Shown one piece after another: positions 9,132 through 17,356 of a stretch of 64,000 nt of DNA (position 1 is the first letter of the stretch; each line of letters starts with the position of its first letter). A model generated the notes under the pieces. It was given only the letters and a program-made list of their open reading frames with translations, was not told the DNA's origin and made no database searches. Where the stretch lies: contig DASSGH010000051.1 of the NCBI GenBank assembly GCA_035693615.1, positions 23,070-87,069 on the forward strand, given 5' to 3'. This DNA comes from VAZQ01 sp035693615. GTDB lineage: Bacteria > Pseudomonadota > Alphaproteobacteria > Rhizobiales > Xanthobacteraceae. The position numbers and the translations under genes are program-made.

Positions 9132-10415
9132 ATGAATCCATGCGGGTCATTTGCCCATCGGCCGGTGCTCGCGCCCGAGGATGTCCGCGGCGCCGCCGCT
9201 GCGGGAACCGAAGCGCCGCGCGCAGCTGGTCGGCTCGCCGAAAACATCGTCCACTTCGCGCGCGCGCTTCGCGCGGCCGGCATTCCGGTCGGACCGGGCG
9301 CGGTGATGGACGCGCTCGCCGCGGTCGCGGCGGCGGGTGTGGGCACGCGCGCAGACTTCTATTGGACGCTGCATGCGGTGTTGGTGAAACGCCACGAGCA
9401 CTCGCTCATCTTCGACCAGGCGTTTCGCATCTTTTTCCGCCGCCGCGGTCTGCTCGACAGGCTGCTCGCGGCGATGCTGCCGCAGGCGCCCTCGGCCGAA
9501 GACGAGAAGGCGCCGCCGGGCGCGCAGCGCATCCAGGAGGCGCTGCTCTCGGGTGTGGCAGAAGCCGAGCGCAAGCCGCCGCAGCTCGAAGTCGACGCGC
9601 GCCTCACCGTGTCAGACCGCGAGGTGCTGCAGAAGAAGGATTTCGCGCAGATGACCGCGGCCGAGATCGCCGCCGCCAAAGACGCGATCAAGCGCCTGGT
9701 ACTTTCGCTTGATGCGGTGAAAACGCGGCGTCTCGCACCGCATCGCCACGGCCACCTGGTCGACATCCGCCGCACGTTGCGGGCGAGCCTCAAGGCCGGC
9801 GGCGCGGTGATCGACCTCAAATATCTCGGGCCGCGCTCGAAGTTGCCGCCGATCGTGGCGCTGCTCGATATCTCCGGCTCGATGAGCCAGTACACGCGCC
9901 TGTTCCTGCATTTCCTGCACGCGGTGACCGATGCCCGCAAGCGCGTCCACACGTTCTTGTTCGGCACCCGGTTGACCAACGTCACGCGCGCGCTCAAGGC
10001 CAAGGACCCCGATGAGGCGCTTGCCGCGGTCGGGGCGAACGTCGCGGACTGGTCGGGCGGCACGCGCATCGCGACCTCGCTGCACGCGTTCAACAAGCTA
10101 TGGGCGCGCCGCGTGCTCACCCAGGGCGCCATCGTGCTGCTGATTACGGACGGTCTCGAGCGCGACCCGGACGACCGGCTCGGCTTCGAAATCGACCGGC
10201 TGCACCGCTCCTGCCGCAGGCTGATCTGGCTCAATCCTCTGCTGCGGTTCTCCGGCTTCGAAGCCAAGGCCAAGGGCATTCGCACCATGGTGCCGCACGT
10301 CGACGAACTGCGGCCGATCCATAATTTGGAGTCGATGCAGGACTTGGTGCGCGCACTCTCCGCGAGCGGCGGGCGCGGCGGCGATCCAAAGACGTGGCTG
10401 GACAAGGTGGCATGA
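9132..10415 (+). CDS. coxE: CoxE-like VWA-domain protein
   Basis: A 427-residue protein with an alpha-helical N-terminal half and a C-terminal von Willebrand A domain. The MIDAS motif DISGSMS begins at residue 246, and the later strand reads GAIVLLITDGLERDPDDRLG. CoxE family members work with the MoxR ATPase CoxD, here immediately upstream (27 bp), in maturing molybdenum hydroxylases. AGGAATGCT precedes the ATG. Confidence 0.85.
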   Translation: MNPCGSFAHRPVLAPEDVRGAAAAGTEAPRAAGRLAENIVHFARALRAAGIPVGPGAVMDALAAVAAAGVGTRADFYWTLHAVLVKRHEHSLIFDQAFRIFFRRRGLLDRLLAAMLPQAPSAEDEKAPPGAQRIQEALLSGVAEAERKPPQLEVDARLTVSDREVLQKKDFAQMTAAEIAAAKDAIKRLVLSLDAVKTRRLAPHRHGHLVDIRRTLRASLKAGGAVIDLKYLGPRSKLPPIVALLDISGSMSQYTRLFLHFLHAVTDARKRVHTFLFGTRLTNVTRALKAKDPDEALAAVGANVADWSGGTRIATSLHAFNKLWARRVLTQGAIVLLITDGLERDPDDRLGFEIDRLHRSCRRLIWLNPLLRFSGFEAKAKGIRTMVPHVDELRPIHNLESMQDLVRALSASGGRGGDPKTWLDKVA

Positions 10416-10527
10416 CGGTTATTGCCCGGCGGGCGCGGACGATCCATCTATAGCTAGCGAAACCGGAAGGGCGCGATGATTGCTCTTCCTTCGCGCTTTA
10501 CTGCCCCCGGTGAGCATGGAGGTGCAC

Positions 10528-10851
10528 ATGTTGGCGCGCGATGAGGACATCCTGCGGGCGGCCGAGGACTGGCGGGCGAAGGGCCGCGGGGTCGCGCTCG
10601 CGACCGTGGTCGAGACCTGGGGGTCGGCGCCGCGGCCTGTGGGCTCGAACCTGGTGATCGACGATGAAGGCAATTTCCTCGGCAGCGTCTCCGGCGGCTG
10701 CGTCGAGGGCGCGGTGGTCACCGAGGCGCTCGACGTGATCGAGAGCGGCAAGCCGAAGACGATCGAATTCGGCGTTGCCGACGAGACCGCGTGGAAGGTG
10801 GGGCTCTCCTGCGGTGGCACCATTCGTGTCTATGTGGAGAAGGTGGAGTAG
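10528..10851 (+). CDS. XdhC/CoxF N-terminal-type domain protein (XdhC_CoxI)
   Basis: A 107-residue stand-alone XdhC_CoxI domain: GRGVALATVVETWGSAPRPVG, then NFLGSVSGGCVEGAVV and LSCGGTIRVYVE. XdhC proteins bind the Mo cofactor and help its sulfuration and insertion. The second half of a canonical XdhC is encoded separately 90 bp downstream, so the protein is split here. ATG 10528 follows GGAGG at ideal spacing; upstream starts at 10480, 10510 and 10516 are possible but less likely. Confidence 0.82.
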   Translation: MLARDEDILRAAEDWRAKGRGVALATVVETWGSAPRPVGSNLVIDDEGNFLGSVSGGCVEGAVVTEALDVIESGKPKTIEFGVADETAWKVGLSCGGTIRVYVEKVE

Positions 10852-10941
10852 GAGCATGCACGTGCCGCATGCTCGACGTACCTCACCCTCGACCCTGCCC
10901 CGCAAGGCGGGAGGGGACCGACTGAGAGTGGGGGAAGGGGC
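10852..10941. repeat. Intergenic palindromic repeat-like segment between the two XdhC genes
   Basis: This 90 bp gap holds a perfect inverted repeat GAGCATGC-N7-GCATGCTC (10852-10874). It is followed by a C-rich then G-rich segment (CCTCACCCTC..., GCCCCGCAAGGCGGG..., GTGGGGGAAGGGG) that folds on itself around CCGCAAGGCGG. Such purine/pyrimidine-skewed palindromes are common as intergenic repeats in rhizobial genomes. The last part (GGGGGAAGGGG) also acts as a plausible Shine-Dalgarno for the next ATG. Confidence 0.5.
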
Positions 10942-11634
10942 ATGAAGCTCGAGATCCTCAGAGCGCTCAATGCCGAGCGTGCGGCGCGTCGCGCCGCCGT
11001 CGTCGTCACCGACGTGACGAGCGGCCAGCAGCGTCTGGTCAAGGCGGCCGAGGTCGCGCGCGATCCGCTCAAAGACGTCATCGAGAAGCAGATCCGGCGC
11101 GGCAACAGCGCCATGGTGGAGACGCCCGCAGGCAAGGTTTTTCTCACCGTGCACGTTCCGCCGTCCCAGCTCGTCATCACCGGCGCCGTGCACATCAGCC
11201 AGGCGCTCGCACCGATGGCGCGTCTCGTCGGCTATGACGTGACGATCGTCGATCCGCGCACCGCCTTCGCCTCGATCGAGCGCTTCCCGGACGTGAAGGT
11301 GATCGCGGAATGGCCCGATGTCGCGTTGCCGCCGCTCGGCGTCGACCGCTACACCGCCTTCGTGGCGCTCACGCACGATCCGAAGATCGATGACCCGGCG
11401 CTCACCCATGCGCTCGCGCGCGACTGCTTTTACATCGGCGCGCTGGGCTCGAAGAAGACGCACGCCCGCCGCATCGAACGGCTCAAGGCGCAGGGCTTGT
11501 CGGATGATGCGCTTGCGCGCATCCACGCGCCGATCGGCCTTGCCATCGGCGCGGTCTCCCCGGCCGAGATCGCCGTCGCCATCATGGGCGAGATCACGGC
11601 GCAGCTGCGGCAGTCTCCGGAGACGCGCGCATGA
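10942..11634 (+). CDS. XdhC Rossmann-domain protein (second half of XdhC/CoxI)
   Basis: A 230-residue protein corresponding to the C-terminal XdhC Rossmann domain: VITGAVHISQALAPMARLVG, a YDVTIVDPRTAF segment, then CFYIGALGSKKTHARRIERL and the closing IGAVSPAEIAVAIMGEI. The N-terminal ~75 residues form a small extra segment. It is expected to cooperate with the upstream XdhC_CoxI protein in Mo cofactor handling. Its stop overlaps the next start by ATGA (11631-11634), indicating translational coupling. Confidence 0.85.
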   Translation: MKLEILRALNAERAARRAAVVVTDVTSGQQRLVKAAEVARDPLKDVIEKQIRRGNSAMVETPAGKVFLTVHVPPSQLVITGAVHISQALAPMARLVGYDVTIVDPRTAFASIERFPDVKVIAEWPDVALPPLGVDRYTAFVALTHDPKIDDPALTHALARDCFYIGALGSKKTHARRIERLKAQGLSDDALARIHAPIGLAIGAVSPAEIAVAIMGEITAQLRQSPETRA

Positions 11635-13262
11635 AGTTCGGCGCGGTGCCGGTGGGTGAGGCGGAGGGCGGCGTTGCGGTGCATTCGATCCGCCAAGCCG
11701 GGCTCGTGTTGAAGAAAGGCACCTTGATCGGCAAGGCCGAGATCGCCGCGTTGAAGGCCGCCGGCATCGCCGAGATCGTGGTGGCGCGGATCGAGCCCGG
11801 CGACGTCTCCGAGGACGCCGCGGCGGCCGAGATCGCGGCGGCGGTCGCCGGGGAGGGGGTACACGTCGAGCGCGCCTTCACCGGCCGCGCCAATCTCTTC
11901 GCCCAAACCGCAGGCGTGCTCGTCGTGGAGAAGGACGCGGTCGATCGCCTCAATCAGGTCGAGGAGTCCATCACCTTTGCGACGCTGCCGGCCTACAAGC
12001 CGGTCGTTGCGGGGGAGATGATCGCCACGGTCAAGATCATTCCGTTCGCGGTCGCGGCCAAAGCGCGCGATGCCGCGCTCGCGGTCGCCCGCGCCGCGCG
12101 CCCGATGGTGCGGATCGCCCCTTACCGCGTTCGCAAGATCGGCGTCGTCTCCACGCTGCTGCCGGGCCTTGCCGGCAAGGTCATCGAAAAAACCTTGAAG
12201 GTGACGGAGGAACGCCTGGCGCCGGCGGGCGCCAACATCGTTGCCGAACGCCGCGTGCCGCACGAGCAGCGCGCGCTGGCGCGCGCCATCGAGGAGGTGC
12301 TCGGGGAGGGCGCCGAACTCGTGATCGTGTTCGGCGCCTCCGCCATCGCCGACCGGCGCGACGTGATCCCCGCCGCGGTCGAGGCGATCGGCGGGCGCAT
12401 CGAGCATTTCGGCATGCCGGTCGATCCCGGCATTCTCTGGCTGATTGGCGCCGCGCGCGGCCGTCCGCTGCTCGGCGCGCCGGGCTGCGCGCGCTCGCCC
12501 AAGGAAAACGGATTCGACTGGGTACTCATGCGCTTACTTGCCGGTCTTGAAGTGCCGCGTGCGGCCATCACCGGCATGGGGGTGGGCGGCCTCCTGATGG
12601 AGATCGTCACGCGGCCGCAGCCGCGCGCCGAGCCCCCGCTCGCCGCCGGCCGGCGCATTGGCGCCGTGGTGCTCGCCGCCGGGCGGTCGACGCGCATGGG
12701 CGGGCCGAACAAGCTGCTCGCTGAAATCGCAGGCCGGCCGCTGGTCCGCATCGTTGTGGAGGAGGCGCTGGCCTCGCGCGCCCGGCCGGTCATCGTGGTG
12801 GTGGGGCATCAGCGCGCCGAGGTCGAGAAGGCGCTCGCCGGCCTGCCGGTCGAGCTTGTCTACAATGCGGATTTCGCGCAGGGGCTGGGCACCTCCGTGA
12901 AAGCCGGCATCGCCGCCGTTCCGGCCGAGGCCGATGGCGCAATCGTCTGCCTCGGCGACATGCCGCAGGTCGATGCCGGCCTGATCGATCGCCTCATTGC
13001 GGCCTTCGATCCCGACCGCGGCGGCCTCATCGTCATGCCGACCGTCGAGGGCCGGCGCGGCAATCCGGTGTTGTGGTCGCGGCGGTTCTTTCCCGACCTG
13101 ATGGCAATCGAGGGCGACGTGGGCGCACGCCACTTCATCGGCCGCTACGGCGAGGCGGTGGTCGAAGTGTCGCTGGAGGGCAGTGCCGCGCTGGTGGATG
13201 TCGACACGCCTGAGGCGCTCGTTGGCGTCAAGGCGGCGATCGAGGGTGCCTTCTCGAAATGA
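11631..13262 (+). CDS. Fused molybdopterin-binding (MoCF) and MobA/MocA-like nucleotidyltransferase
   Basis: A 543-residue two-domain protein. Residues ~1-335 are a molybdopterin-binding region (VGEAEGGVAVHSIRQ, later VIVFGASAIADRRD and GCARSPKENGFDWVL). Residues ~345-543 are a MobA-like NTP transferase with GAVVLAAGRSTRMGGPNK, VYNADFAQGLGTSVKAG and VCLGDMPQVD. This is the expected architecture of a CTP:molybdopterin cytidylyltransferase making the cofactor used by CoxL-type enzymes. Last gene of the cluster, coupled to XdhC by an ATGA overlap. Confidence 0.86.
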   Translation: MKFGAVPVGEAEGGVAVHSIRQAGLVLKKGTLIGKAEIAALKAAGIAEIVVARIEPGDVSEDAAAAEIAAAVAGEGVHVERAFTGRANLFAQTAGVLVVEKDAVDRLNQVEESITFATLPAYKPVVAGEMIATVKIIPFAVAAKARDAALAVARAARPMVRIAPYRVRKIGVVSTLLPGLAGKVIEKTLKVTEERLAPAGANIVAERRVPHEQRALARAIEEVLGEGAELVIVFGASAIADRRDVIPAAVEAIGGRIEHFGMPVDPGILWLIGAARGRPLLGAPGCARSPKENGFDWVLMRLLAGLEVPRAAITGMGVGGLLMEIVTRPQPRAEPPLAAGRRIGAVVLAAGRSTRMGGPNKLLAEIAGRPLVRIVVEEALASRARPVIVVVGHQRAEVEKALAGLPVELVYNADFAQGLGTSVKAGIAAVPAEADGAIVCLGDMPQVDAGLIDRLIAAFDPDRGGLIVMPTVEGRRGNPVLWSRRFFPDLMAIEGDVGARHFIGRYGEAVVEVSLEGSAALVDVDTPEALVGVKAAIEGAFSK

Positions 13263-13291
13263 ATGGGCCCGCTGCGAGCAGGGCTACGCCG

Positions 13292-13510
13292 TCAGCCGCC
13301 GGGACGGCACCACAATATGGTGCACACCGGCACCGGGCTGTTGCGTTCGCAGCGCCGCAGCGCGAACAGCTTGGCGTCGATGATGTCGTAGCTGCGGCCG
13401 TATCCGCCTGAGCCCAGCCCGGTCGCAAAACAAACCCATGCCGAGGCCTCCGAGGAGGCCAGCGTCAACAACGAACCGGCAACGACTAACGCAGCGAGAG
13501 TCCGTCCCAT
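13292..13510 (-). CDS. Small secreted Cys-containing protein, unknown function
   Basis: A 72-residue protein with an N-terminal signal peptide (hydrophobic VVAGSLLTLASSEASA, likely cut after Ala24) and a short mature part with four Cys residues. A strong Shine-Dalgarno (GAGGAGAACGAG) precedes the ATG, which is the main reason for accepting it. It converges on the Mo-cofactor gene. I do not recognise a named family. Confidence 0.6.
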   Translation of the reverse strand: MGRTLAALVVAGSLLTLASSEASAWVCFATGLGSGGYGRSYDIIDAKLFALRRCERNSPVPVCTILWCRPGG

Positions 13511-13652
13511 CTCGTTCTCCTCAGCTCGGGGATAGGGGCTCTTTCTGCTGGGTTCGTTTGGCCAAAATGAGGGGGTCGTCGGCTGCGCGGCATTTTCCTT
13601 AACGGGGTTGCGGAACCCGAAGCCTTGCGCGCGGCCGCTTCGCCCTGTATTA

Positions 13653-13670
13653 TGACTGACCAGTCAGTCA
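13653..13670. promoter_or_regulatory. TetR-type operator, near-palindrome TGACTGACCAGTCAGTCA
   Basis: The half-sites TGACTGAC and GTCAGTCA form an 18 bp near-palindrome typical of AcrR/CecR-like TetR operators. It lies just upstream of the TetR coding start proposed at 13688 and overlaps an alternative ATG at 13652. Autorepression of the tetR-hlyD-ABC operon is the natural reading (inference). Confidence 0.65.
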
Positions 13671-13687
13671 GTTTTGAGCCGGTCGAA

Positions 13688-14350
13688 ATGGCGGCGCGCA
13701 CAACGCAAAGGAGAAAGCGTCCCGCGCGCCAAGCCGCGGCGCGGCAGGATGGTCGCGCCGCGCGGCGCGAGCAGCGGCGGGCGGCCATCCTCGCCGCCGC
13801 GCTGGAGGAGTTCGTGGGGCGCGGCTTTGCCGCAGCACGGCTCGATGACGTCGCCCGCCGCGCGCGCATCGCCAAGGGCACGATCTATCTCTACTTCCGC
13901 GACAAGGAGAGCCTGTTCCAGGAGCTCGTGCGCACGATGCTCAGCCCCCTGGTCGGCACGATCGAAGCGGCGCCGCTGCGCGATGTGCCGATCCGTTCCG
14001 TAGCCGAGATGATCGTCGACGTGTTCATCAAGGAAATCTACGGCACGCGGCGCAAGGACGTCATTCGACTCATCATCTCCGAGGGGCCGCGCTTTCCCAA
14101 GCTCGCGGAGGTCTACTACCGCGAGGTGATCGCGCGGGTGCTGCCGGTCATCCGCGGCCGGCTCGCGCTGGCGGTGGAGCGTGGTGAGCTTTCGCGCGAC
14201 GCGCTCGCCCGCTTTCCGCAATTGCTGGTCGCCCCGGCGCTGGTCGCCGTCATTTGGAACGGCTTGTTCGGGCGCTTCGCGCCGCTCGAGATCCGGGAAC
14301 TCATGCGCGCTCACCTCGATCTGCTGTTCGGGGACGGGAGCGCGTCATGA
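13688..14350 (+). CDS. TetR/AcrR-family repressor of the downstream efflux operon
   Basis: A TetR regulator (220 residues from ATG 13688). A basic Arg-rich N-terminus is followed by the HTH: ILAAALEEFVGRGFAAARLD, DVARRARIAKGTIYLYFRDK and ESLFQELV. The C-terminal ligand domain resembles TetR_C_YbiH-type regulators. ATGs at 13625 or 13652 would place the initiation codon upstream of or inside the operator palindrome. Its stop overlaps the hlyD start by ATGA. The set resembles E. coli cecR-ybhGFSR but with a single permease. Confidence 0.85.
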   Translation: MAARTTQRRKRPARQAAARQDGRAARREQRRAAILAAALEEFVGRGFAAARLDDVARRARIAKGTIYLYFRDKESLFQELVRTMLSPLVGTIEAAPLRDVPIRSVAEMIVDVFIKEIYGTRRKDVIRLIISEGPRFPKLAEVYYREVIARVLPVIRGRLALAVERGELSRDALARFPQLLVAPALVAVIWNGLFGRFAPLEIRELMRAHLDLLFGDGSAS

Positions 14351-15099
14351 ACGGTTTGCGCCTGGCGCTCGCAATGCTGCTCGCGCTCACCGGCTGCGAC
14401 AAAGGCAAGGAGCCGGTTTTCCAGGGCTGGGTCGAGGCCGAGCTGATCTTCGTCGGCCCGGATGAGACCGGGCGCATTGAGACGCTCTCGGTGCGGGAGG
14501 GAGATCACGTCGAACGCGGCGCGCTGCTGTTCACGGTTGACCCCGATCTGCAGCTTGCCGACGTCGCCATGCAGGAGGCGGCGGTCAAGAACGCACAGAT
14601 CGCTTACGACCGCGCCCAGCAGCTCGCCAAGACGATGGCCGGCACGCAAAAGTCTCTGGACGACGCCGAGGCTGTGCTGCGCACCGCGCAGGCGAGGCTC
14701 AATTCGGCGCAGACCAGGCTCACGCGCCGCAAGGTGTTCAGCCCGGTCAGCGGCTCGGTCCAGCAGATCTACTACCGCGGTGGCGAGCTGGTGCCGGCGG
14801 GCAAGCCGATCCTCGCGCTGTTGCCTCCCGGCAATCTCAAGGTGCGCTTCTTCGTCAACGAAGCGATGCTGCCCAAGCTCAAATTCGGTGACCCCGTCGA
14901 CATCACTTGCGACGGCTGCGACGCCGGCATTCGCGCCAGGATCAGCTTCATTTCGCGCGCCTCCGAATTCACGCCGCCGGTGATCTACAGCATGGACGAA
15001 CGCTCGAAGCTCGTGTTCTTGATCGAGGCCCGACCGGAACGGCCCGAGCGGCTGCGCGTCGGCCAGCCGGTGAGCGTCGCGCTGGGTCAGGGCGAATGA
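14347..15099 (+). CDS. HlyD-family periplasmic adaptor lipoprotein
   Basis: A 250-residue membrane fusion protein with lipobox ALTGC (Cys 17). Short lipoyl/barrel-sandwich strands (GWVEAELIFVGPDETGRIE and RKVFSPVSGSVQQIYYRGGE) flank a coiled-coil hairpin at ~75-125 (EAAVKNAQIAYDRAQQLAKT). It links an inner-membrane ABC transporter to an outer-membrane channel. The start overlaps the TetR stop by ATGA and the stop overlaps the ABC ATPase start by ATGA. The substrate is unknown. Confidence 0.86.
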   Translation: MNGLRLALAMLLALTGCDKGKEPVFQGWVEAELIFVGPDETGRIETLSVREGDHVERGALLFTVDPDLQLADVAMQEAAVKNAQIAYDRAQQLAKTMAGTQKSLDDAEAVLRTAQARLNSAQTRLTRRKVFSPVSGSVQQIYYRGGELVPAGKPILALLPPGNLKVRFFVNEAMLPKLKFGDPVDITCDGCDAGIRARISFISRASEFTPPVIYSMDERSKLVFLIEARPERPERLRVGQPVSVALGQGE

Positions 15100-16037
15100 C
15101 GACGGCCGGGGATATCGCCATCGAGGTCGAGGGGCTGACGAAATCCTTCGACGGGCGCAAGGCCGTGCGCAACCTGTCGCTGCGCGTCAAGCGCGGGCAG
15201 ATCTACGGCTTCCTCGGGCCGAACGGGTCGGGCAAGACCACGACCATCCGCATGCTGTGCGGTCTGCTCACCCCCGACGAAGGCCGCGGCACGTGCCTTG
15301 GCTACGACATCCGCACGCAAGCGGACGAGATCAAGCACCACGTCGGCTACATGACGCAGCGCTTCAGTCTCTACCAGGATCTCTCGGTGCGCGAGAACCT
15401 GGAATTCGTCGCGCGCCTCTATGGCCTTGCCCATCCGGCGGCGGCCGCCCGCGCCATGATCGACCGGCTCGGGCTCGTGGACCGTCAGGCGCAGCTTGCC
15501 GGCGAACTCTCGGGCGGATGGAAGCAGCGGCTTGCGCTCGGCGCCTGCACGCTGCCCAATCCGCAGCTTCTGCTGCTCGACGAGCCTACCGCGGGCGTCG
15601 ACCCGAAGGCGCGGCGCGAGTTCTGGAACGAGATCCATGCGCTCGCGGCGCACGGCCTGACCGTGCTGGTCTCCACCCATTACATGGACGAGGCCGAGCG
15701 CTGCCACGAGATCGCCTATATCGCCTACGGCGTTCTGCTCGCGCACGGCACAGTCGGCGAGGTGATCGCGGCCTCGCGGCTCGTCACCTACACTGTCAGC
15801 GCCCGCGACGGGGAGGGGCTGAGCGCGCTCGCCGAGGAATTGAGCCGGCGTGCGGGGGTCGACATGGTCGCACCGTTCGGGACCAGCCTGCACGTGTGCG
15901 CCCGCGATGCGACGGCACTCGAGGCTGCCATTGCGCCGTACCGCGCGCAGCCGCAGCTCGCTTGGACCCGCTCGGAGCCGTCGCTGGAGGACGTGTTCAT
16001 CGACCTCATGGGGCGCGCCCAGGATCGCTTGCAATGA
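15096..16037 (+). CDS. ABC transporter ATP-binding protein
   Basis: A 313-residue ABC ATPase: Walker A GPNGSGKTT, signature ELSGGWKQRLALG, Walker B LLLLDEPTAGVDPKARREFW and switch STHYMDEAERC. It resembles the YbhF/DrrA-type ATPases that serve ABC-2 permeases. ATGA overlaps join it to the HlyD protein and to the permease. Any extension upstream of 15096 would lie inside hlyD and is rejected. Confidence 0.9.
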   Translation: MTTAGDIAIEVEGLTKSFDGRKAVRNLSLRVKRGQIYGFLGPNGSGKTTTIRMLCGLLTPDEGRGTCLGYDIRTQADEIKHHVGYMTQRFSLYQDLSVRENLEFVARLYGLAHPAAAARAMIDRLGLVDRQAQLAGELSGGWKQRLALGACTLPNPQLLLLDEPTAGVDPKARREFWNEIHALAAHGLTVLVSTHYMDEAERCHEIAYIAYGVLLAHGTVGEVIAASRLVTYTVSARDGEGLSALAEELSRRAGVDMVAPFGTSLHVCARDATALEAAIAPYRAQPQLAWTRSEPSLEDVFIDLMGRAQDRLQ

Positions 16038-17188
16038 CGACGTTGCCAGTAACGCCCGCACCGCGTGCGTCCGGCGGCTTCTGGCGCCGGACGCTGGCGA
16101 TGCTGATCAAGGAATTCATCCAGCTCAAGCGGGACCGCGTCTCGTTCGCGATGATTGTGATGATTCCGCTCGTCCAGCTTCTGCTGTTCGGTTACGCCAT
16201 CAACACCAACCCGCGCCATCTGCCGACCGCGGTGCTATTGCAGGAGCAGAGCGATCTTGGCCGGTCCATCCTCAAGGCGATTCAAAACACCGCATATTTC
16301 GACGTCACCCATATTGTCCACGATGAAACCGAGTTCGATCGTCTGCTCGCCTCGGGTGCGGTGCTGTTCGCGATCGAGATTCCCGCCAACTTCGAGCGCG
16401 CGGTGCGACGTGGCGACCGGCCGGCGCTGCTGGTCGCCGCCGACGCGACCGACCCCGTGGCCGCCGGCTCGGCCATGGCCGCGCTCGGCACATTGGTGCA
16501 GACCGCGCTCGTGCACGACCGTGCCGTTCCCGACGGCGCGGGAGCGCCGTTCGAGATCCGCACTCATGCCCGCTACAACCCGGCGGCCAACACCTCGTTG
16601 AACATCGTGCCGGGCCTGGTCGGCACCATTCTGACCATGACCATGTTGATCTTCACCGCGCTGTCGGTGACGCGCGAGATCGAACGCGGAACCATGGAAA
16701 GCCTTTTGGCCATGCCGATCACGCCGGTCGAGATCATGCTCGGCAAGATCGTTCCCTACATCATGGTCGGCTTCGTGCAGGCCTCCCTCATCATCGGAAT
16801 TGGCATTGGCTTGTTCGGCGTGCCGCTCCTGGGAAGCCTGCTGCTGTTGGCGCTGCTCAGCACACTGTTCATCACGACCAATCTTTCGGTCGGCTATACC
16901 TTTTCGACCATCGCGCAGAACCAGCTGCAGGCGATGCAGATGTCGATGATGTTCTTCCTGCCCAACATCCTGCTCTCCGGCTTCATGTTCCCATTCGCCG
17001 GCATGCCGGCCTGGGCGCAATGGATCGGCGAACTGCTGCCGCTCACGCACTACCTTCGCATTGTGCGCGGGATCATGCTCAAGGGCGCGGCGCTTGCGGA
17101 TCTGCGTTACGATACGCTTGCCCTGGCTGGGCTCATGCTGGTCGCGATGGTGATCGCGATCAGCCGTTTCCGGCGTACGCTGGACTAA
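16034..17188 (+). CDS. ABC-2 type permease
   Basis: A 384-residue ABC-2 membrane protein (YbhS/YbhR type). It has a first transmembrane segment near 33-53 (VSFAMIVMIPLVQLLLFGYA), a large periplasmic domain, and at least five C-terminal membrane segments starting around 195. Typical signatures are VTREIERGTMESLLAMPITP and the loop FPFAGMPAWAQWIGELLPLTHYL. Only one permease gene is present, so a homodimer is likely. Substrates of relatives are drugs or organic compounds. Confidence 0.88.
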   Translation: MTTLPVTPAPRASGGFWRRTLAMLIKEFIQLKRDRVSFAMIVMIPLVQLLLFGYAINTNPRHLPTAVLLQEQSDLGRSILKAIQNTAYFDVTHIVHDETEFDRLLASGAVLFAIEIPANFERAVRRGDRPALLVAADATDPVAAGSAMAALGTLVQTALVHDRAVPDGAGAPFEIRTHARYNPAANTSLNIVPGLVGTILTMTMLIFTALSVTREIERGTMESLLAMPITPVEIMLGKIVPYIMVGFVQASLIIGIGIGLFGVPLLGSLLLLALLSTLFITTNLSVGYTFSTIAQNQLQAMQMSMMFFLPNILLSGFMFPFAGMPAWAQWIGELLPLTHYLRIVRGIMLKGAALADLRYDTLALAGLMLVAMVIAISRFRRTLD

Positions 17189-17238
17189 TTGGCCGGCGGG
17201 ACAGGCGGCGGGGTGCCATCAAACGAGCAGTGCGGCCT

Positions 17239-17356
17239 TCATCCGCGCTCCTTCAACTGCACGAGTGCCACGCCCAACGCCGCCACCGCAAAGCCCGCGA
17301 TTTGAATGAGGTGGATCGCCTCGCCGAAGCCGGCATAGGCCATCAGCGCCGACACT
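17239..17356 (-). pseudogene. C-terminal remnant of an EamA/DMT-family transporter
   Basis: On the minus strand, one frame of this segment reads AVSALMAYAGFGEAIHLIQI and then AGFAVAALGVALVQLKERG before a TGA at 17239-17241. That is a hydrophobic helix and tail typical of the last transmembrane segment of EamA/DMT transporters. The rest of the gene is missing; upstream of it lies the truncated protease in a different frame. It is best explained by a deletion that joined two genes. Confidence 0.6.

Noticed and set aside
15257..16033. N-terminal extension of the ABC permease frame
   Set aside because: It is the shifted frame of the ABC ATPase gene; the permease starts at the ATGA overlap at 16034.
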